Position numbers and translations under genes: made by a program. A stretch of DNA of 64,000 nt from the NCBI GenBank assembly GCA_002633005.1, contig NMRA01000290.1:329943-393942 (forward strand), read 5' to 3'. Positions 57,301 through 61,640 of this stretch are shown piece after piece (the first letter of the stretch is position 1; each line of letters starts with the position of its first letter). The notes under the pieces are model-generated. The model was not told the origin of the DNA and made no database searches. It saw only the letters and a list, made by a program, of their open reading frames with translations. This DNA comes from Phoronis australis. Taxonomy: Eukaryota; Phoronida; Phoronidae.

Positions 57301-60300
57301 GGGATTAGCAGTGTGACCTGGTGGTACTCGAGCCCAATTAAAGAAAGTGGGCTTCTGTCACATCACGCCACACTGCCGCTACCTCTCAATTAAGCATCGC
57401 AACAATGTTTTAAGTGCAACACTGTAACTGCAACGCTGTTTTTGGTGCAAGTATGACTAAGCAAATGTCAATGAGATAAAAGATTGAAAGCGAATCTCAA
57501 AATGCATCAAATAAATACATAGATTAGCAAATGTTTTTAGTGAAAGATCCTCGAGGGACACGTCATCCAATTACGCTGTTAGTTAAATGCAAACTATCAG
57601 GCAGGGCTGAATTGTGTAGACCTAAAACACTCATGAGAAAAGTAGTGACCATGTGCTTCTCTTATGCTGCATGATGATATCTTGCAAAGACTTGGGTGAT
57701 TTCCTTTTCCTTGTAAGAAATTTGGTTTACAGAACACAGCCAAGGTTACATATCCCCAAGTTAGCTGTGATGCCCCCAAATGTTTATGAGTCATTAAATA
57801 TCCCACAATGCATTTGAAAAAAGACAGCAGCACCATAGATGAAATCACCTATTTTATTTCATGAGTATTTTATCAACAGTTTGCTGTGTATTTATCCGTG
57901 AGTTTTATAATCGTATGACTTGTACAAATTTTAGACGCATGAAACCTAAAAAGCTAAGCATCAGAATATCATTCATTGTTGCACGATATCAAAAGTATTA
58001 CACATCAATACCACAAATGCATCAAGAATGGCGAGATTGATATAAAAAAGAGAATGGAAAACATTTAAGAGCATACTGATTGTGTGACTGTTCTGATGAA
58101 GGTGCTACGAAAAAGTGGACTCTGGGAAAATAGGAACATTATGGAAACATTTTTACATATTACAAACTTTGAGTAATATGTTTAAATATTACACATATAA
58201 CACGTTGATGGGAAACATGGAAAACAGTTGCTTTTGCTATGCTTCTCTCCAACAGGCTTTACAAAAATGCTAAAATTGTGAGGATTGGACAGTAATACTC
58301 ACAGCTACTCCTGGGCCACAAGCGCAGAAGGCTCTCTGGTTCCTACTTGCCGTCTGCTCCAGCGTGAGTAGAGACAACTTGACGTCTGCTACAGTTATGT
58401 CAAGGGTTGTCTTACGTGGAATTAAGTGACGGTTACCATAACGAAAGACCCACGACTGAAATTAAGTTTAGTATACTTATCATTAAATTGATACCTAGTG
58501 TGATTATGAAAGACATTTATCTGAATTCAATTTCCATAACAAAAGTAATGTTAGCTTCCAAGAAAATTAATTGCTTGAAAATTTGTTTGTAGATGCTGAC
58601 ACTACTACTTAGGACCCAATCACAAGCCTTTGATCCTGTCTAACATTTAGCTGTCTACAACTTCACAAGCCTTTCACAAAACAAGTAAACGGACTTTTAC
58701 TAAATCAACAGAAGACAATGCAGCAGGCTAAGCTTTTTTGGGCCACACATAATATGACAGGGGAGCATCTCCAAATATTGTCAAATAGTTACACAATCAC
58801 TTACTGTTATACATCCTAATCCTCCAGTGACAATTTCATTTGTGTTCTCATTATAAATCATAGTATAGATCTCAGTCTGGGCTTTAGTAACTGAGTAGAC
58901 ATTCAGCAAGGAGTCCATGAGCTGAAATAAAAAAAAACAATGAGTGGAAAATGACCAACCTCGATAGAACTCTAGACGTCTTAATCTTTTTGACTTAACA
59001 AAGTCATGCGGATTGCAACTTTACTCCAGCAAGTCTGAGTTTGAACAGAAAAATATTGAGTCTAAATGCTTGCAAATTGAATCCCCAATCCTGAAGAGAG
59101 TCGACTCAAAAGCAAAAAACAACAAGAGATTTGACATAATGGCAAAGGCTCTTCATGACAGAACAACAACTGTCAATTTCAATGCAAACAAGTAGAAAAT
59201 TTAAATATGTGAAAATGAAACTGCAACTTGATATCTTCTGTAAACATAAATGTAGCTCCAATGAAAAAGCATAAAAATCCCTGTCCAAAGAACAGCCCGC
59301 AGTTCTTTGAGGAATCTTTCCTATACAATAGCAAAACTTTCTTCCAACTTCGTGCTTCCCCCAACATACCACCATCTTGGAATCTCCATTCAGCCAACCC
59401 ACATATTGGTCAATGAGTGTAGCATAACACAGTCGGTTGATTGATTCTTCAAGAGACACAACTTCCTTTTTACGCCCATCTGGATAGTAGAATCGGATCT
59501 GATTATCTTCAACAGAGAGGTATTCCTGAAATTGAAAACAGTCCTGTGAAACAAACCACCCTCTGACTCACTGATGTTGAATGCCAAGTCTACTGCCTTA
59601 GTAGGTTTTGATGTCAAGGGCATGACGATTAGGATTTTTAACTACCTGAGCTAGAAAGTTGGTCTCAGTTTGTTTCTTGTTCAGACTGGAAATTATTATT
59701 GGCTTTGGGAGGAAACACAGTTTGTTATTGACTAAGAGTGAACTTGTGTTGGCTGTCAAGGCTGATACTGACACATAGGATTAATGTAGATTTTTGTTAT
59801 CAACAAATTTCAATATTGAGGAAAAAAGGAATATAATAACATTATTTTAAAAGTGCAAATATTCCTGTGGAGAATGATGATTTTGAAATTATGCTTTGCA
59901 GGGGCTTTAACCTGTTACTTGGTGGCTGCAGGTTCCACAGTCGCTTACCACATCCTACTGCAGTTCCAAACCCAACAGCATCATTTTGAACATTAAATAC
60001 GGTGTAAAATTTCTCAAATTTGGGATGGTGAAAAAATATTTATTTTGCTCAAGGTCGAAGCTTGTACCGAAATTCAGAAATTTCCAAAACTGACCACACG
60101 CAACTTCAAGAATTAGGGGAAAGACGGCAAATTTACCCATGTTACATGATGTACAAAATAATGCACTATTTACGAACATCCCATTCTATTTTCTGGCCAT
60201 TTTAAGCAAAACACACAGAATACGAATTTGAGAAACATCATAAAAGCAAGAATCGCCAATGTCTCTAATTTCAGAATCAGGAAAATTCAATTTCTGCCTG

Positions 60301-60744
60301 ATCTCGGTGTCCCAAATATAAGCGACTGTCCCAAATAGGAGAGCTTTTACTGCATGAGATATAAATTCACTTAATCCCAATATCACAGCCCAATTTCAAC
60401 TCCATTACCTAACCACACTGAATGACATTCACTAATTAGCACATCTCTAACCAAGCAACATTTATTTAGCACATTGTATACATTACCTTGGTATTGGGAT
60501 TCACAATCACTTGCACAACAGGTTGGTTGGTGCACAGTTTCCTGACCGGCATCACACCATGATTGACATGTATTTCTTCATTGTCTGCCCTCTGCACTGC
60601 ACTAACTGTTGCACGGACAGAATCGCGCAGCAGCTTCCAGTACTGCTGAGCCCGCGTTAACTGTTTCTCCACCACAATACCATGGTCAGTGGAAGTCATG
60701 TGACTGGCCTCTTTAGAGGCAACACCCACTTCTCCAGGGGGCAT
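5992..60744 (-). CDS. WDR97: WDR97-like giant WD40-repeat protein (whole gene)
   Basis: One multi-exon gene with about 38 coding exons on the minus strand, encoding roughly 1,800 residues. Residues 1-86 form a helical start. Residues about 87-750 hold WD40-type blades, for example FLITGARDGSIKVWN, FIMSASQDASVRVWS, DNIIKIWRVFP and LFASSSHDGTIRVWD. After that come charged linkers (943-1190), a Pro-rich segment (about 1188-1269), a Cys-rich patch (about 1325-1373), a helical block (about 1374-1690) and a 79-residue tail ending EDYGL. Length, order and the WD40-then-linker plan suit the WDR87/WDR97 family, whose members are linked with cilia and testis. I recognise the family by architecture, not by residue-level comparison. 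Start: ATG 60742-60744 in context GTCACCATGCC. Two internal junctions (near 19.7-19.2 and 12.9-10.8 kb) are unresolved. Confidence 0.7.
6635..7013. repeat. Tandem near-identical segment, copy 2, after N gap
   Basis: The partner of 5930-6308. It begins immediately after the single N at 6634. That placement is typical of a false duplication at a contig join. Confidence 0.85.
6697..6935 (-). CDS. WDR97-like last exon, copy adjoining the gene
   Basis: The terminal exon after TTTCCGTTTCAG encodes 79 residues and TGA: FKLPPVTNRGHQPIPGQLHG, then LPMKTLYMNPFPSAIDAYDP and PSQSYVPDIEDYGL. It is met first when reading from exon 37. The three substitutions between this and the copy at 5992-6230 fall at third codon positions and are silent, which supports the frame. 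Confidence 0.8.
7175..7670 (+). repeat. Two copies of a dispersed CAGACAAAAAT repeat
   Basis: Two related segments (about 7175-7330 and 7490-7670) share TTTCAGACAAAAAT-like, GCCAAAAATAT-like and GGCTTCTNACATNGTT-like blocks. Similar segments occur near 37900-38050 and 45640-45800. They form a low-copy dispersed family of unknown class; no coding was seen. Confidence 0.45.
8889..8965 (-). CDS. WDR97-like exon 37
   Basis: A 77-bp exon between TTTTTTTCAG and TTG|GTGAGT. It encodes KPNLVRLGEMHTSRCRPER and ETTYDV. It leaves one base that completes the Asp codon opening the last exon. The other two frames give a stop at once or break the last exon's frame. Confidence 0.6.
9360..9420 (-). repeat. 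tRNA-like SINE remnant
   Basis: The minus strand reads ACTGCGATCGTGGAGGTTGC and then TGTTTGATTCTG, which looks like a decayed anticodon arm plus B box. It resembles the better preserved copy at 37138-37200. Confidence 0.4.
9984..10600 (+). repeat. Degenerate tandem repeat, CAARATGGAAAGNCAACAG unit
   Basis: About seven diverged copies of GAACACAARATGGAAAGNCA followed by ACAGAACRAAGG, at roughly 9984, 10050, 10206, 10262, 10413, 10489 and 10560. Spacing is irregular (about 55-155 bases). It lies in the intron between exons 36 and 37 and includes a G12 run near 10105. Confidence 0.6.
10777..10815 (-). CDS. Possible WDR97-like small exon 36
   Basis: A 39-bp exon between TATATTACAG and GTT|GTAAGT. 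Read with two carried bases it gives GHSTSSSESTYLL and joins in phase with exon 37. It does not join in phase with exon 35, so either an exon is missing between them or this one is not real. Confidence 0.35.
10816..12911. other. Intron with an unresolved splice junction
   Basis: Exon 35 ends in phase 0 and exon 36 or 37 needs two carried bases, so an exon should lie here. I could not pick it. A 25-bp candidate at 11458-11482 has good borders but the wrong phase. A plus-strand open stretch lies at about 11265-11390. Confidence 0.35.
12912..13115 (-). CDS. WDR97-like exon 35
   Basis: A 204-bp exon between TAATTTCAG and CAA|GTGTAG. It encodes HATPESLNVTFEQSLDKGI, INYFCEIEHEKELDRLRRQ and VDAKNTVLVLPRLQ. 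If it is not spliced it ends with one more codon and TAG, so it may also be a terminal exon in some transcripts. Confidence 0.75.
14398..14487 (-). CDS. WDR97-like exon 34
   Basis: A 90-bp phase 0-0 exon between CTCCACTGTAG (in a CT-rich tract) and CAG|GTATGC. It encodes HTYQHRYKMVLQNVNNISK and LMHDIALNQVQ. The pyrimidine tract is the complement of a (GA)n stretch at 14509-14535. Confidence 0.7.
14509..14535 (+). repeat. (GA)n microsatellite
   Basis: A GA run of about 13 units just upstream of exon 34 on the minus strand, where it reads as CT and extends the pyrimidine tract of the acceptor. Confidence 0.85.
15525..15680 (+). repeat. Degenerate TTTTTAAAAACAATTCACCCA repeat
   Basis: Three loose copies of a TTTTTAAAAACAAAATTCAC-like unit followed by CCA, at about 15533, 15588 and 15636, roughly 50 bases apart. 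Intronic; no other function seen. Confidence 0.45.
16105..16150 (-). repeat. SINE-tail-like GGGCGGCCTGC segment
   Basis: The minus strand reads GCAATGGGCTCACCTGGGCG and GCCTGC. A near match (GCAATGGGCCCTCATGGGCG, then GCCTGC) lies at 57199-57223. This shared block behaves like the conserved part of a SINE family. Confidence 0.45.
16307..16360 (-). CDS. WDR97-like exon 33
   Basis: A 54-bp phase 0-0 exon between CCCTTGTAG and AAG|GTAGAC. It encodes LAARDLYVFFNMYQLSGK, a short helix. Confidence 0.65.
16876..16989 (+). repeat. 28-bp minisatellite, four copies
   Basis: Four near-perfect copies of a 28-base unit that begins ATCTCAACATGACTGTGTGT and ends GGCAACAC. The last copy has an extra GT. 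Intronic. Confidence 0.9.
17386..17497 (-). CDS. WDR97-like exon 32
   Basis: A 112-bp exon between ATTTCCAG and AAG|GTTTGT. It completes the Lys codon carried from exon 31 and encodes WITSFKIHIQDAMEKLQRG and VNKSILKKEKTK. It ends in phase 0. Confidence 0.75.
18724..19202 (-). CDS. WDR97-like exon 31, large helical exon
   Basis: A 479-bp exon, the longest in the gene, between GATCTTTTCAG and GAAAA|GTGAGT. It encodes TLPKPWTVDAFVQMLLRLVQ, then DGQFIIECLNLLNVMQL, FVMELMAQFVDGSMELRR and DVWSIEGPERKVRVKKV. The repeated amphipathic helices suggest an alpha-solenoid or armadillo-like fold. It is the best coding signal in the C-terminal half. Confidence 0.9.
19694..19841 (-). CDS. WDR97-like exon 30, Cys-rich
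   Basis: A 148-bp exon between TTGAGGTAG and CGCG|GTAAAT. In the chosen frame it reads MLYFLHEVKGAKPLPECALC and then cysteines spaced CALC-SC-...-CPNLCSPC, which could bind a metal. It leaves one base over, which does not fit exon 31 (phase 0). A second frame is also open and does fit exon 31, but it looks hydrophobic and unlike its neighbours. Confidence 0.5.
19924..20088 (-). CDS. WDR97-like exon 29 (donor uncertain)
   Basis: It starts after TTTTCCTCAG with EMYDRLRQLGIFVKRPCG and SLIHHVRQRLQPQRITEFP. The frame stays open past several GT sites. I chose CCT|GTAGTA (165 bp, phase 0), because it joins in phase with exon 30. TGG|GTTACT is an alternative. Confidence 0.65.
20716..20961 (-). CDS. 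WDR97-like exon 28, proline-rich
   Basis: A 246-bp phase 0-0 exon between TTCTCTAG and AAT|GTGAGT. It is strongly Pro-rich: runs PPPPPPRERTPPPPTP and TPPPPREPTPVPDF, then QFKGEVWFDKYFPN. The GC-rich, G-skewed plus strand here is due to the CCN codons. The poly-Pro stretch could bind SH3, WW or profilin-like partners (inference). Confidence 0.82.
22539..22640 (-). CDS. WDR97-like exon 27
   Basis: A 102-bp phase 0-0 exon between CGCCTATAG and AAG|GTATTG. It encodes TQEFLSEEHTLLPSVSPRS and NRSRMSLRDDGVMIK. It is Ser/Arg-rich and likely disordered. It lies 4.8 kb from exon 26, and the intron holds the fold-back and MITE elements. Confidence 0.65.
24198..24620. mobile_element. MITE-like element with terminal inverted repeats
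   Basis: Left end AGGGAATTTCATCTACAGCG and right end (complement) AGGAGATTTCATCTAGGGTG are inverted copies and both continue into GCTGCTGTC and a GTTGTCGGCTC-like block. The element is about 423 bp with no coding capacity, hence non-autonomous. Related, more decayed elements lie at about 35885-36290 and up to 57850. Confidence 0.6.
25168..25449. mobile_element. Fold-back element with three nested hairpins
   Basis: The outer arms (25168-25265 and 25352-25449) are complementary over about 98 bases with one mismatch, starting ACAGCTTATTATTTAAAATG. The element is flanked by TAA on both sides (25165-25167, 25450-25452), a target-duplication size seen in PIF/Harbinger elements. The centre holds three 34-nt hairpins at 25241, 25292 and 25343, spaced 51 bases, each with loop core CCTATATTAATATAGG and stems of GCGAGGC or GCGGGGC type. 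There is no open frame. Confidence 0.85.
25241..25376. repeat. 51-bp-period hairpin repeat inside fold-back element
   Basis: Three copies of a 34-nt self-complementary unit are separated by a constant 17-nt spacer CGAAAGGAGGCCGGAGA. Stem base pairs change on both sides between copies 1 and 2 (A-T versus G-C), so pairing is kept. Confidence 0.85.
27435..27506 (-). CDS. WDR97-like exon 26
   Basis: A 72-bp phase 0-0 exon between the pyrimidine-rich GTTTCTTCGTAG and AAG|GTATTC. It encodes HIDLESFRQSLTQGWKSAK and DAVEK, a probable helix. Confidence 0.62.
28939..29001 (-). CDS. WDR97-like exon 25
   Basis: A 63-bp phase 0-0 exon between CTCTTGTAG and GAC|GTGAGT. It encodes IVIQSDTPVPNSDELRGTP, a flexible linker. 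Confidence 0.6.
29951..30121 (+). repeat. 57-bp minisatellite, three copies
   Basis: Three almost identical 57-base units starting ATGTTTGGATTGGCCTGAGT. Because 57 is a multiple of three, the minus strand stays open through the array, but no splice sites or coding context support a gene. Confidence 0.88.
30570..30596 (-). CDS. WDR97-like microexon 24 (27 bp)
   Basis: A nine-codon exon, MPPARPDSI, between CGATTTTAG and ATT|GTAAGT. Both splice sites are good and the phase is 0-0. It is far too short to stand alone, but it fits the chain. Confidence 0.5.
30848..30960 (+). mobile_element. Transposon/MITE end with GGCAGATCCAGGAT
   Basis: ATGGCAGATCCAGGATGCTG followed by a G-rich block matches the element end near 610-735 in inverse orientation. 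The other end is not clear. Confidence 0.35.
31313..31471 (-). CDS. WDR97-like exon 23, acidic linker
   Basis: A 159-bp phase 0-0 exon between TTTATAG and GAG|GTGAGT. It encodes TLSIRESSEIDFEDRTLVL and the acidic SDDEEPDKPMAPKESKFMS. It is probably disordered and phosphorylatable, followed by the helix MEEAMQRPLTPIE. Confidence 0.75.
33480..33640 (+). repeat. Degenerate GAAATGGGT repeat
   Basis: The short motif GAAATGGGT or GATATGGAA recurs about every 25-30 bases, interleaved with T-runs. The minus strand reads PISNPDPKNDPFPYQN, which I take as a by-product of the repeat. It looks like a dispersed, decayed element. Confidence 0.45.
33930..34104. mobile_element. 175-bp hairpin (inverted-repeat) element
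   Basis: The left arm contains GTTCTGGATTGATGACTTTC and ATACAT...CTCAAACT; the right arm, complemented, contains GTTCTGTTGGTTGATGATTT and TCATACATTC...CTCAAACTTTGC. The arms are about 70 bases long and imperfect, with a short centre around TTGATCCCCCCAGG. It is a non-coding fold-back or MITE-like element. Confidence 0.55.
35516..35602 (-). CDS. WDR97-like exon 22 (acceptor uncertain)
   Basis: An 87-bp phase 0-0 exon ending TCG|GTATGC. The acceptor AATCCGCAG lacks a good pyrimidine tract, so the start is uncertain. It reads TFAANAPSGSTSRLYCVLP. A second frame is also open here and was not chosen because it breaks phase with both neighbours. Confidence 0.5.
35885..36290. mobile_element. Decayed MITE related to the 24.2-kb element
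   Basis: The left part carries CTGCTGCTGTTTTTCAAATA and CATTGTG; the right part carries GCGACAACCATCCCACAATG and GAAATCATC. These match the arms of 24198-24620 in the same order and orientation. Confidence 0.5.
36768..37032 (+). repeat. About 88-bp tandem repeat, three copies
   Basis: Three diverged copies begin near 36768, 36855 and 36943. Shared blocks are AANTNANNTACATACTACTG-like, GTCTTTGTGGCAACTGCAAT-like and ATTGCATTAACTATAAATAG-like. Intronic. Confidence 0.7.
37138..37200 (-). repeat. tRNA-derived SINE head with good B box
   Basis: The minus strand reads TTTAGCTCTGCCAGCACACT and later GGTTCAATCCC, a perfect B box. A-box-like TAGCTCTGCCAG is at tRNA spacing. Stem pairing is incomplete, so it is a SINE head or tRNA pseudogene. 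Confidence 0.55.
37600..37686 (-). CDS. WDR97-like exon 21
   Basis: An 87-bp phase 0-0 exon between TTACTCATAG and TCA|GTATGT. It encodes LEKSECYGPKLRLPSIAQS, a low-complexity linker. Confidence 0.65.
37900..38050 (+). repeat. Copy of the CAGACAAAAAT dispersed repeat
   Basis: It shares AATTTCAGACAAAAATAAC, GCCAGAATAT and GGCTTCCAACATGCCTAC with the copies near 7.2-7.7 and 45.7 kb. Intronic. Confidence 0.4.
38169..38303 (-). CDS. WDR97-like exon 20
   Basis: A 135-bp phase 0-0 exon between CACCTCTCAG and ATA|GTAAGT. It encodes LPDYTSLVFSSWSDSGDDL and basic RHTERRREKSRTMS. The nearer AG (TTACCAG) was rejected because it breaks the frame. Confidence 0.68.
39547..39830 (-). CDS. WDR97-like exon 19
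   Basis: A 284-bp exon between GTATTTTAG and AAG|GTATGG. It encodes VVEPYVPEREPTGFFPGP, then LEPAFPRVNTHGFIPNSV and LLWPEYYEKPPELRREEE. The VNTHGFIPNSVLIRLLWP stretch looks conserved. The exon is more GC-rich than its surroundings and ends in phase 0. Confidence 0.82.
40427..40427. other. Single ambiguous base (N)
   Basis: An isolated N with no duplicated flanks, unlike those at 6634 and 46514. It is within the intron between exons 18 and 19. Confidence 0.9.
41100..41166 (-). CDS. WDR97-like exon 18
   Basis: A 67-bp exon between GTCACTAAAG and CCAG|GTAATG. It encodes VPEENFFEDDDVKDAMKP, an acidic segment. It carries one base into exon 19. Confidence 0.68.
41890..42042 (-). CDS. WDR97-like exon 17
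   Basis: A 153-bp phase 0-0 exon between TTATTTCAG and GAG|GTTGGT. It encodes MFALLQARDEELRQIKQG and KATKATKETAFQRYLKIFY. It is a charged helix of likely coiled-coil character with a Lys/Thr-rich stretch. Confidence 0.75.
42861..42936 (-). CDS. WDR97-like exon 16
   Basis: A 76-bp exon between CATTTTAG and AAG|GTCTTA. It encodes YTHFVDVLSAEETEEVMRE. The donor is weak, but the exon is needed: it brings the phase from 2 to 0, which the next exon requires. It is separated from exon 15 by a 4.2-kb intron. Confidence 0.7.
45640..45800 (+). repeat. Copy of the CAGACAAAAAT dispersed repeat
   Basis: It contains AATTTCAGACAAAAATGAAA, GCCAAAGTGACGC and AAAGGCTTCTAACATAACTG, in the same order as the copies near 7.5 and 37.9 kb. 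Confidence 0.4.
46209..46513. repeat. Array of ACGCA-TGCGT palindromes, copy 1
   Basis: ACGCA starts at 46235, 46259, 46279, 46299, 46319 and 46341. The first four are closed by TGCGT after 4 bases, giving 14-bp palindromes (ACGCAAATTTGCGT and ACGCACTAGTGCGT are perfect). Most units are preceded by a TAATAT-NACGCA-like lead. Spacing is 20-24 bases. No gene overlaps. Confidence 0.8.
46515..46820. repeat. Array of ACGCA-TGCGT palindromes, copy 2, after N gap
   Basis: A near-identical copy of 46209-46513 joined to it at the N at 46514 (one inserted G, one T for A). ACGCA starts at 46542, 46566, 46586, 46606, 46626 and 46648. It is probably the second haplotype. Confidence 0.8.
47160..47307 (-). 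CDS. WDR97-like exon 15, end of propeller
   Basis: A 148-bp exon between TTTCCAG and CAA|GTAAGG. It encodes YLPRVYLNRKAMMRLTSG and LAKMSNWDTKRLKAAHSSF. It marks the transition from the WD40 region to the charged linker. Confidence 0.78.
47693..47799 (-). CDS. WDR97-like exon 14
   Basis: A 107-bp exon between CTGTTGCAG and AACT|GTAAGT. It encodes CIKLNASPNCVAFCSNAGD and ILVAIGNHVHMISHAN, one more degenerate blade that completes the propeller region. Confidence 0.8.
48481..48619 (-). CDS. WDR97-like exon 13, WD40 repeat
   Basis: A 139-bp exon between TATATTCAG and GAG|GTGAGT. It encodes DHTPDNDHTDSMTGLDCC and LFASSSHDGTIRVWDENNK. SSHDGTIRVWD is a textbook WD40 signature. Confidence 0.88.
48891..49073 (-). 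CDS. WDR97-like exon 12, WD40 repeat
   Basis: A 183-bp exon between TTCTCTGTAG and AGGA|GTAAGT. It encodes DNIIKIWRVFPFAEETLNP and LAVAFQDPPSATYNIVTYNL. It enters with one carried base; the frame stays open to the donor. Confidence 0.82.
49590..49662 (-). CDS. WDR97-like exon 11
   Basis: A 73-bp exon between TTTTACCAG and CGAG|GTGAGT. It encodes AHGGKGLLGMVANTKDDQL and ISSGR. With exon 12 it makes the blade QLISSGRDNIIKIW. Confidence 0.8.
50741..50958 (-). CDS. WDR97-like exon 10
   Basis: A 218-bp exon between TCCTTCTAG and GAG|GTGAGC. It encodes LLYDKLLMYEYVLSLSEGS, an Ala/Gln-rich helix and ILLAARKDGYICVLNWLTGN. The last piece is a WD40-type blade. The exon ends in phase 0. Confidence 0.78.
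52846..52947 (-). CDS. WDR97-like exon 9
   Basis: A 102-bp exon between GCATTCCAG and CAT|GTAAGT. It encodes DILFASLSNGNILKYRT and VFLDEWKCNDES. The blade core LFASLSNGNILKYRT matches the WD40 pattern with K in place of W. Confidence 0.78.
53272..53450 (-). CDS. WDR97-like exon 8
   Basis: A 179-bp exon between TGGTTTCAG and GAAG|GTAAC. It encodes MKMTIHPDFPYRCVLLCKD and VRIINPVSGNVLTTML. These are propeller strands with the variable blade end VRIINPVSG in place of WD. Confidence 0.8.
53861..53989 (-). CDS. WDR97-like exon 7
   Basis: A 129-bp exon between TTTTTTTAG and GG|GTGAGC. It encodes VETEEPIEGMGTLVHVDDF and SIDLWRVKHVHELHTSIG. It enters with two carried bases and leaves with two. SIDLWRV is a WD-like strand end. 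Confidence 0.78.
56290..56452 (-). CDS. WDR97-like exon 6, WD40 repeats
   Basis: A 163-bp exon between GCATGCAG and GA|GTATGT. It encodes KVWNDNWNLQLVFVGHSD and FIMSASQDASVRVWSLET: a GH dipeptide, a structural Asp and a terminal VW. This is the clearest complete WD40 blade in the gene. Confidence 0.88.
57009..57132 (-). CDS. WDR97-like exon 5, WD40 repeat
   Basis: A 124-bp exon between TTGACAG and CAA|GTGAGT. It encodes VFNIYEGKLIAFKKELH and FFNPMKFLITGARDGS. The last part (LITGARDGS plus IKVW from exon 6) is a canonical WD40 signature. One base is carried to the next exon. Confidence 0.85.
57180..57370 (-). repeat. SINE-like element with GGGCGGCCTGC tail
   Basis: The minus strand ends GCAATGGGCCCTCATGGGCG and GCCTGC, as near 16.1 kb. 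Inside is GCCCACTTTCTTTAATTGGG, which resembles a segment of the tRNA-like element near 61.5 kb. It lies in the intron between exons 4 and 5. Confidence 0.45.
57400..57850. mobile_element. Truncated MITE related to the 24.2-kb element
   Basis: The right end (complement) reads AGGTGATTTCATCTATGGTG, then CTGCTGTC and CAAATGCATTGTGGG. The interior shares GACTAAGCAA and a CGAATCTCAAAATGCATCAA-like block with 24198-24620. The left terminal repeat is missing. Confidence 0.5.
58303..58455 (-). CDS. WDR97-like exon 4
   Basis: A 153-bp phase 0-0 exon between TTAATTTCAG and GCT|GTGAGT. It encodes SWVFRYGNRHLIPRKTTL and later NQRAFCACGPGVA. The SWVFRYG start completes the blade opened by exon 3. An inner AG at the GTAG before CAGACG was rejected because it leads to a stop. 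Confidence 0.78.
58805..58921 (-). CDS. WDR97-like exon 3
   Basis: A 117-bp phase 0-0 exon between TTATTTCAG and ACA|GTAAGT. It encodes LMDSLLNVYSVTKAQTEI and then YNENTNEIVTGGLGCIT. The ENTNEIVTGGLGCIT stretch is a typical WD40 blade core (small residues before the D-A strand turn). Confidence 0.78.
59370..59525 (-). CDS. WDR97-like exon 2
   Basis: A 156-bp phase 0-0 exon between CAATTTCAG and GTG|GTATGT. It encodes EYLSVEDNQIRFYYPDGRK and a helix SLEESINRLCYATLIDQY, the first beta-propeller-like strands after the N-terminal helix. Confidence 0.75.
60487..60744 (-). CDS. WDR97-like exon 1 (start codon)
   Basis: The ATG context GTCACCATGCC is strong. In-frame stops lie upstream, and an acceptor TTTCTTTCAG at 60796 shows that this exon also carries 5' UTR. 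It encodes 86 residues, with an amphipathic helix LTRAQQYWKLLRDSVRATV and a loop VNHGVMPVRKL. The donor CCAAG|GTAATG is in phase 0. Confidence 0.75.
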
Positions 60745-60795
60745 GGTGACTTCTCACAGGTGACGTTTTAATTCTAACATCACAGCAAAAGCATT
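60745..60795 (-). other. 5' UTR part of WDR97-like exon 1
   Basis: Between acceptor TTTCTTTCAG and the start codon. It has an in-frame stop before the ATG, so coding does not extend upstream. At least one non-coding first exon must lie at higher coordinates. Confidence 0.5.
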
Positions 60796-61429
60796 CTGAA
60801 AGAAAAAATAAATCTATAAATAAACTCTTCAATGCATGTATACATCCATTTTAAGGCTATGAAGGACCCTAGAAAAATGTCCAAAATTTAACTAATTATT
60901 GAACATCATATCTCTAAAATGCTTGATCAAATTCATGTAAAACGTTCAGTGGTAGTTGTGTTTACTGGCAATGCTCGCAAGCGGCTATGATATTGTGGTT
61001 TGCAAGCCATGGTGCTGGATTATTCACAAACATAAAATACCAACTCACTATCAATCTCAAATGGGGGATTGTAAGCGGTATAATAGGGGTACTATAGAAT
61101 TAAGCAAATAAAGTGAAAGCAAAATTAACACGATACACAAGCACTGACAAAAATCTATGCAACAACAGACAATAAGATGCAAATTTCTTCCACTGAACTT
61201 TTGCACTTTTAACAATCATGCAGTACCAAGAATAAGGTTAGCACTGGGAGAATATATATATTTGCACAGATGCCAAAAATGATGTATGCTGTTGATGTTA
61301 TCAAGAACTTTTGGCAACATCTAAAACACTGGTTGCAGCACATCAATCAATCTTATTCAATGAACTCATGCTTTCTGAATTCCCATCGTGTTGTACAGTC
61401 AAATGAAAACCTATCTAACACGCTCCCTA

Positions 61430-61640
61430 GTCTGGGCCATTGCTCATTGGCTGACCAGTTTGGATGCTCGGCTCACATGCCAGAGGCCCATGTTTGAATC
61501 CCGGAGTTGGAAAAAGTGGCACCCAACTAAAGAAAGACCCATCACCCTGAGAAGAACGCCAGTCTTCGAAGTAGCGAATGGAGAAAGTTCCTGTCTGGAG
61601 GCAGTGGGCCCACAATACAGGAAGAGTGATGCTTAAGGTA
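61430..61640 (+). repeat. tRNA-derived SINE
   Basis: GGATGCTCGGCTCACATGCC and then GTTTGAATCCCGG look like a tRNA D-to-T-arm region with a good B box. The body continues with ACCCAACTAAAGAAAGACCC, shared loosely with the 57.2-kb element. Confidence 0.5.

Noticed and set aside
59106-59369. Extension of exon 2 beyond its donor
   Set aside because: The frame is open, but the sequence after GTATGT turns hydrophobic and AT-rich, and the next exon joins in phase at GTG|GTATGT.
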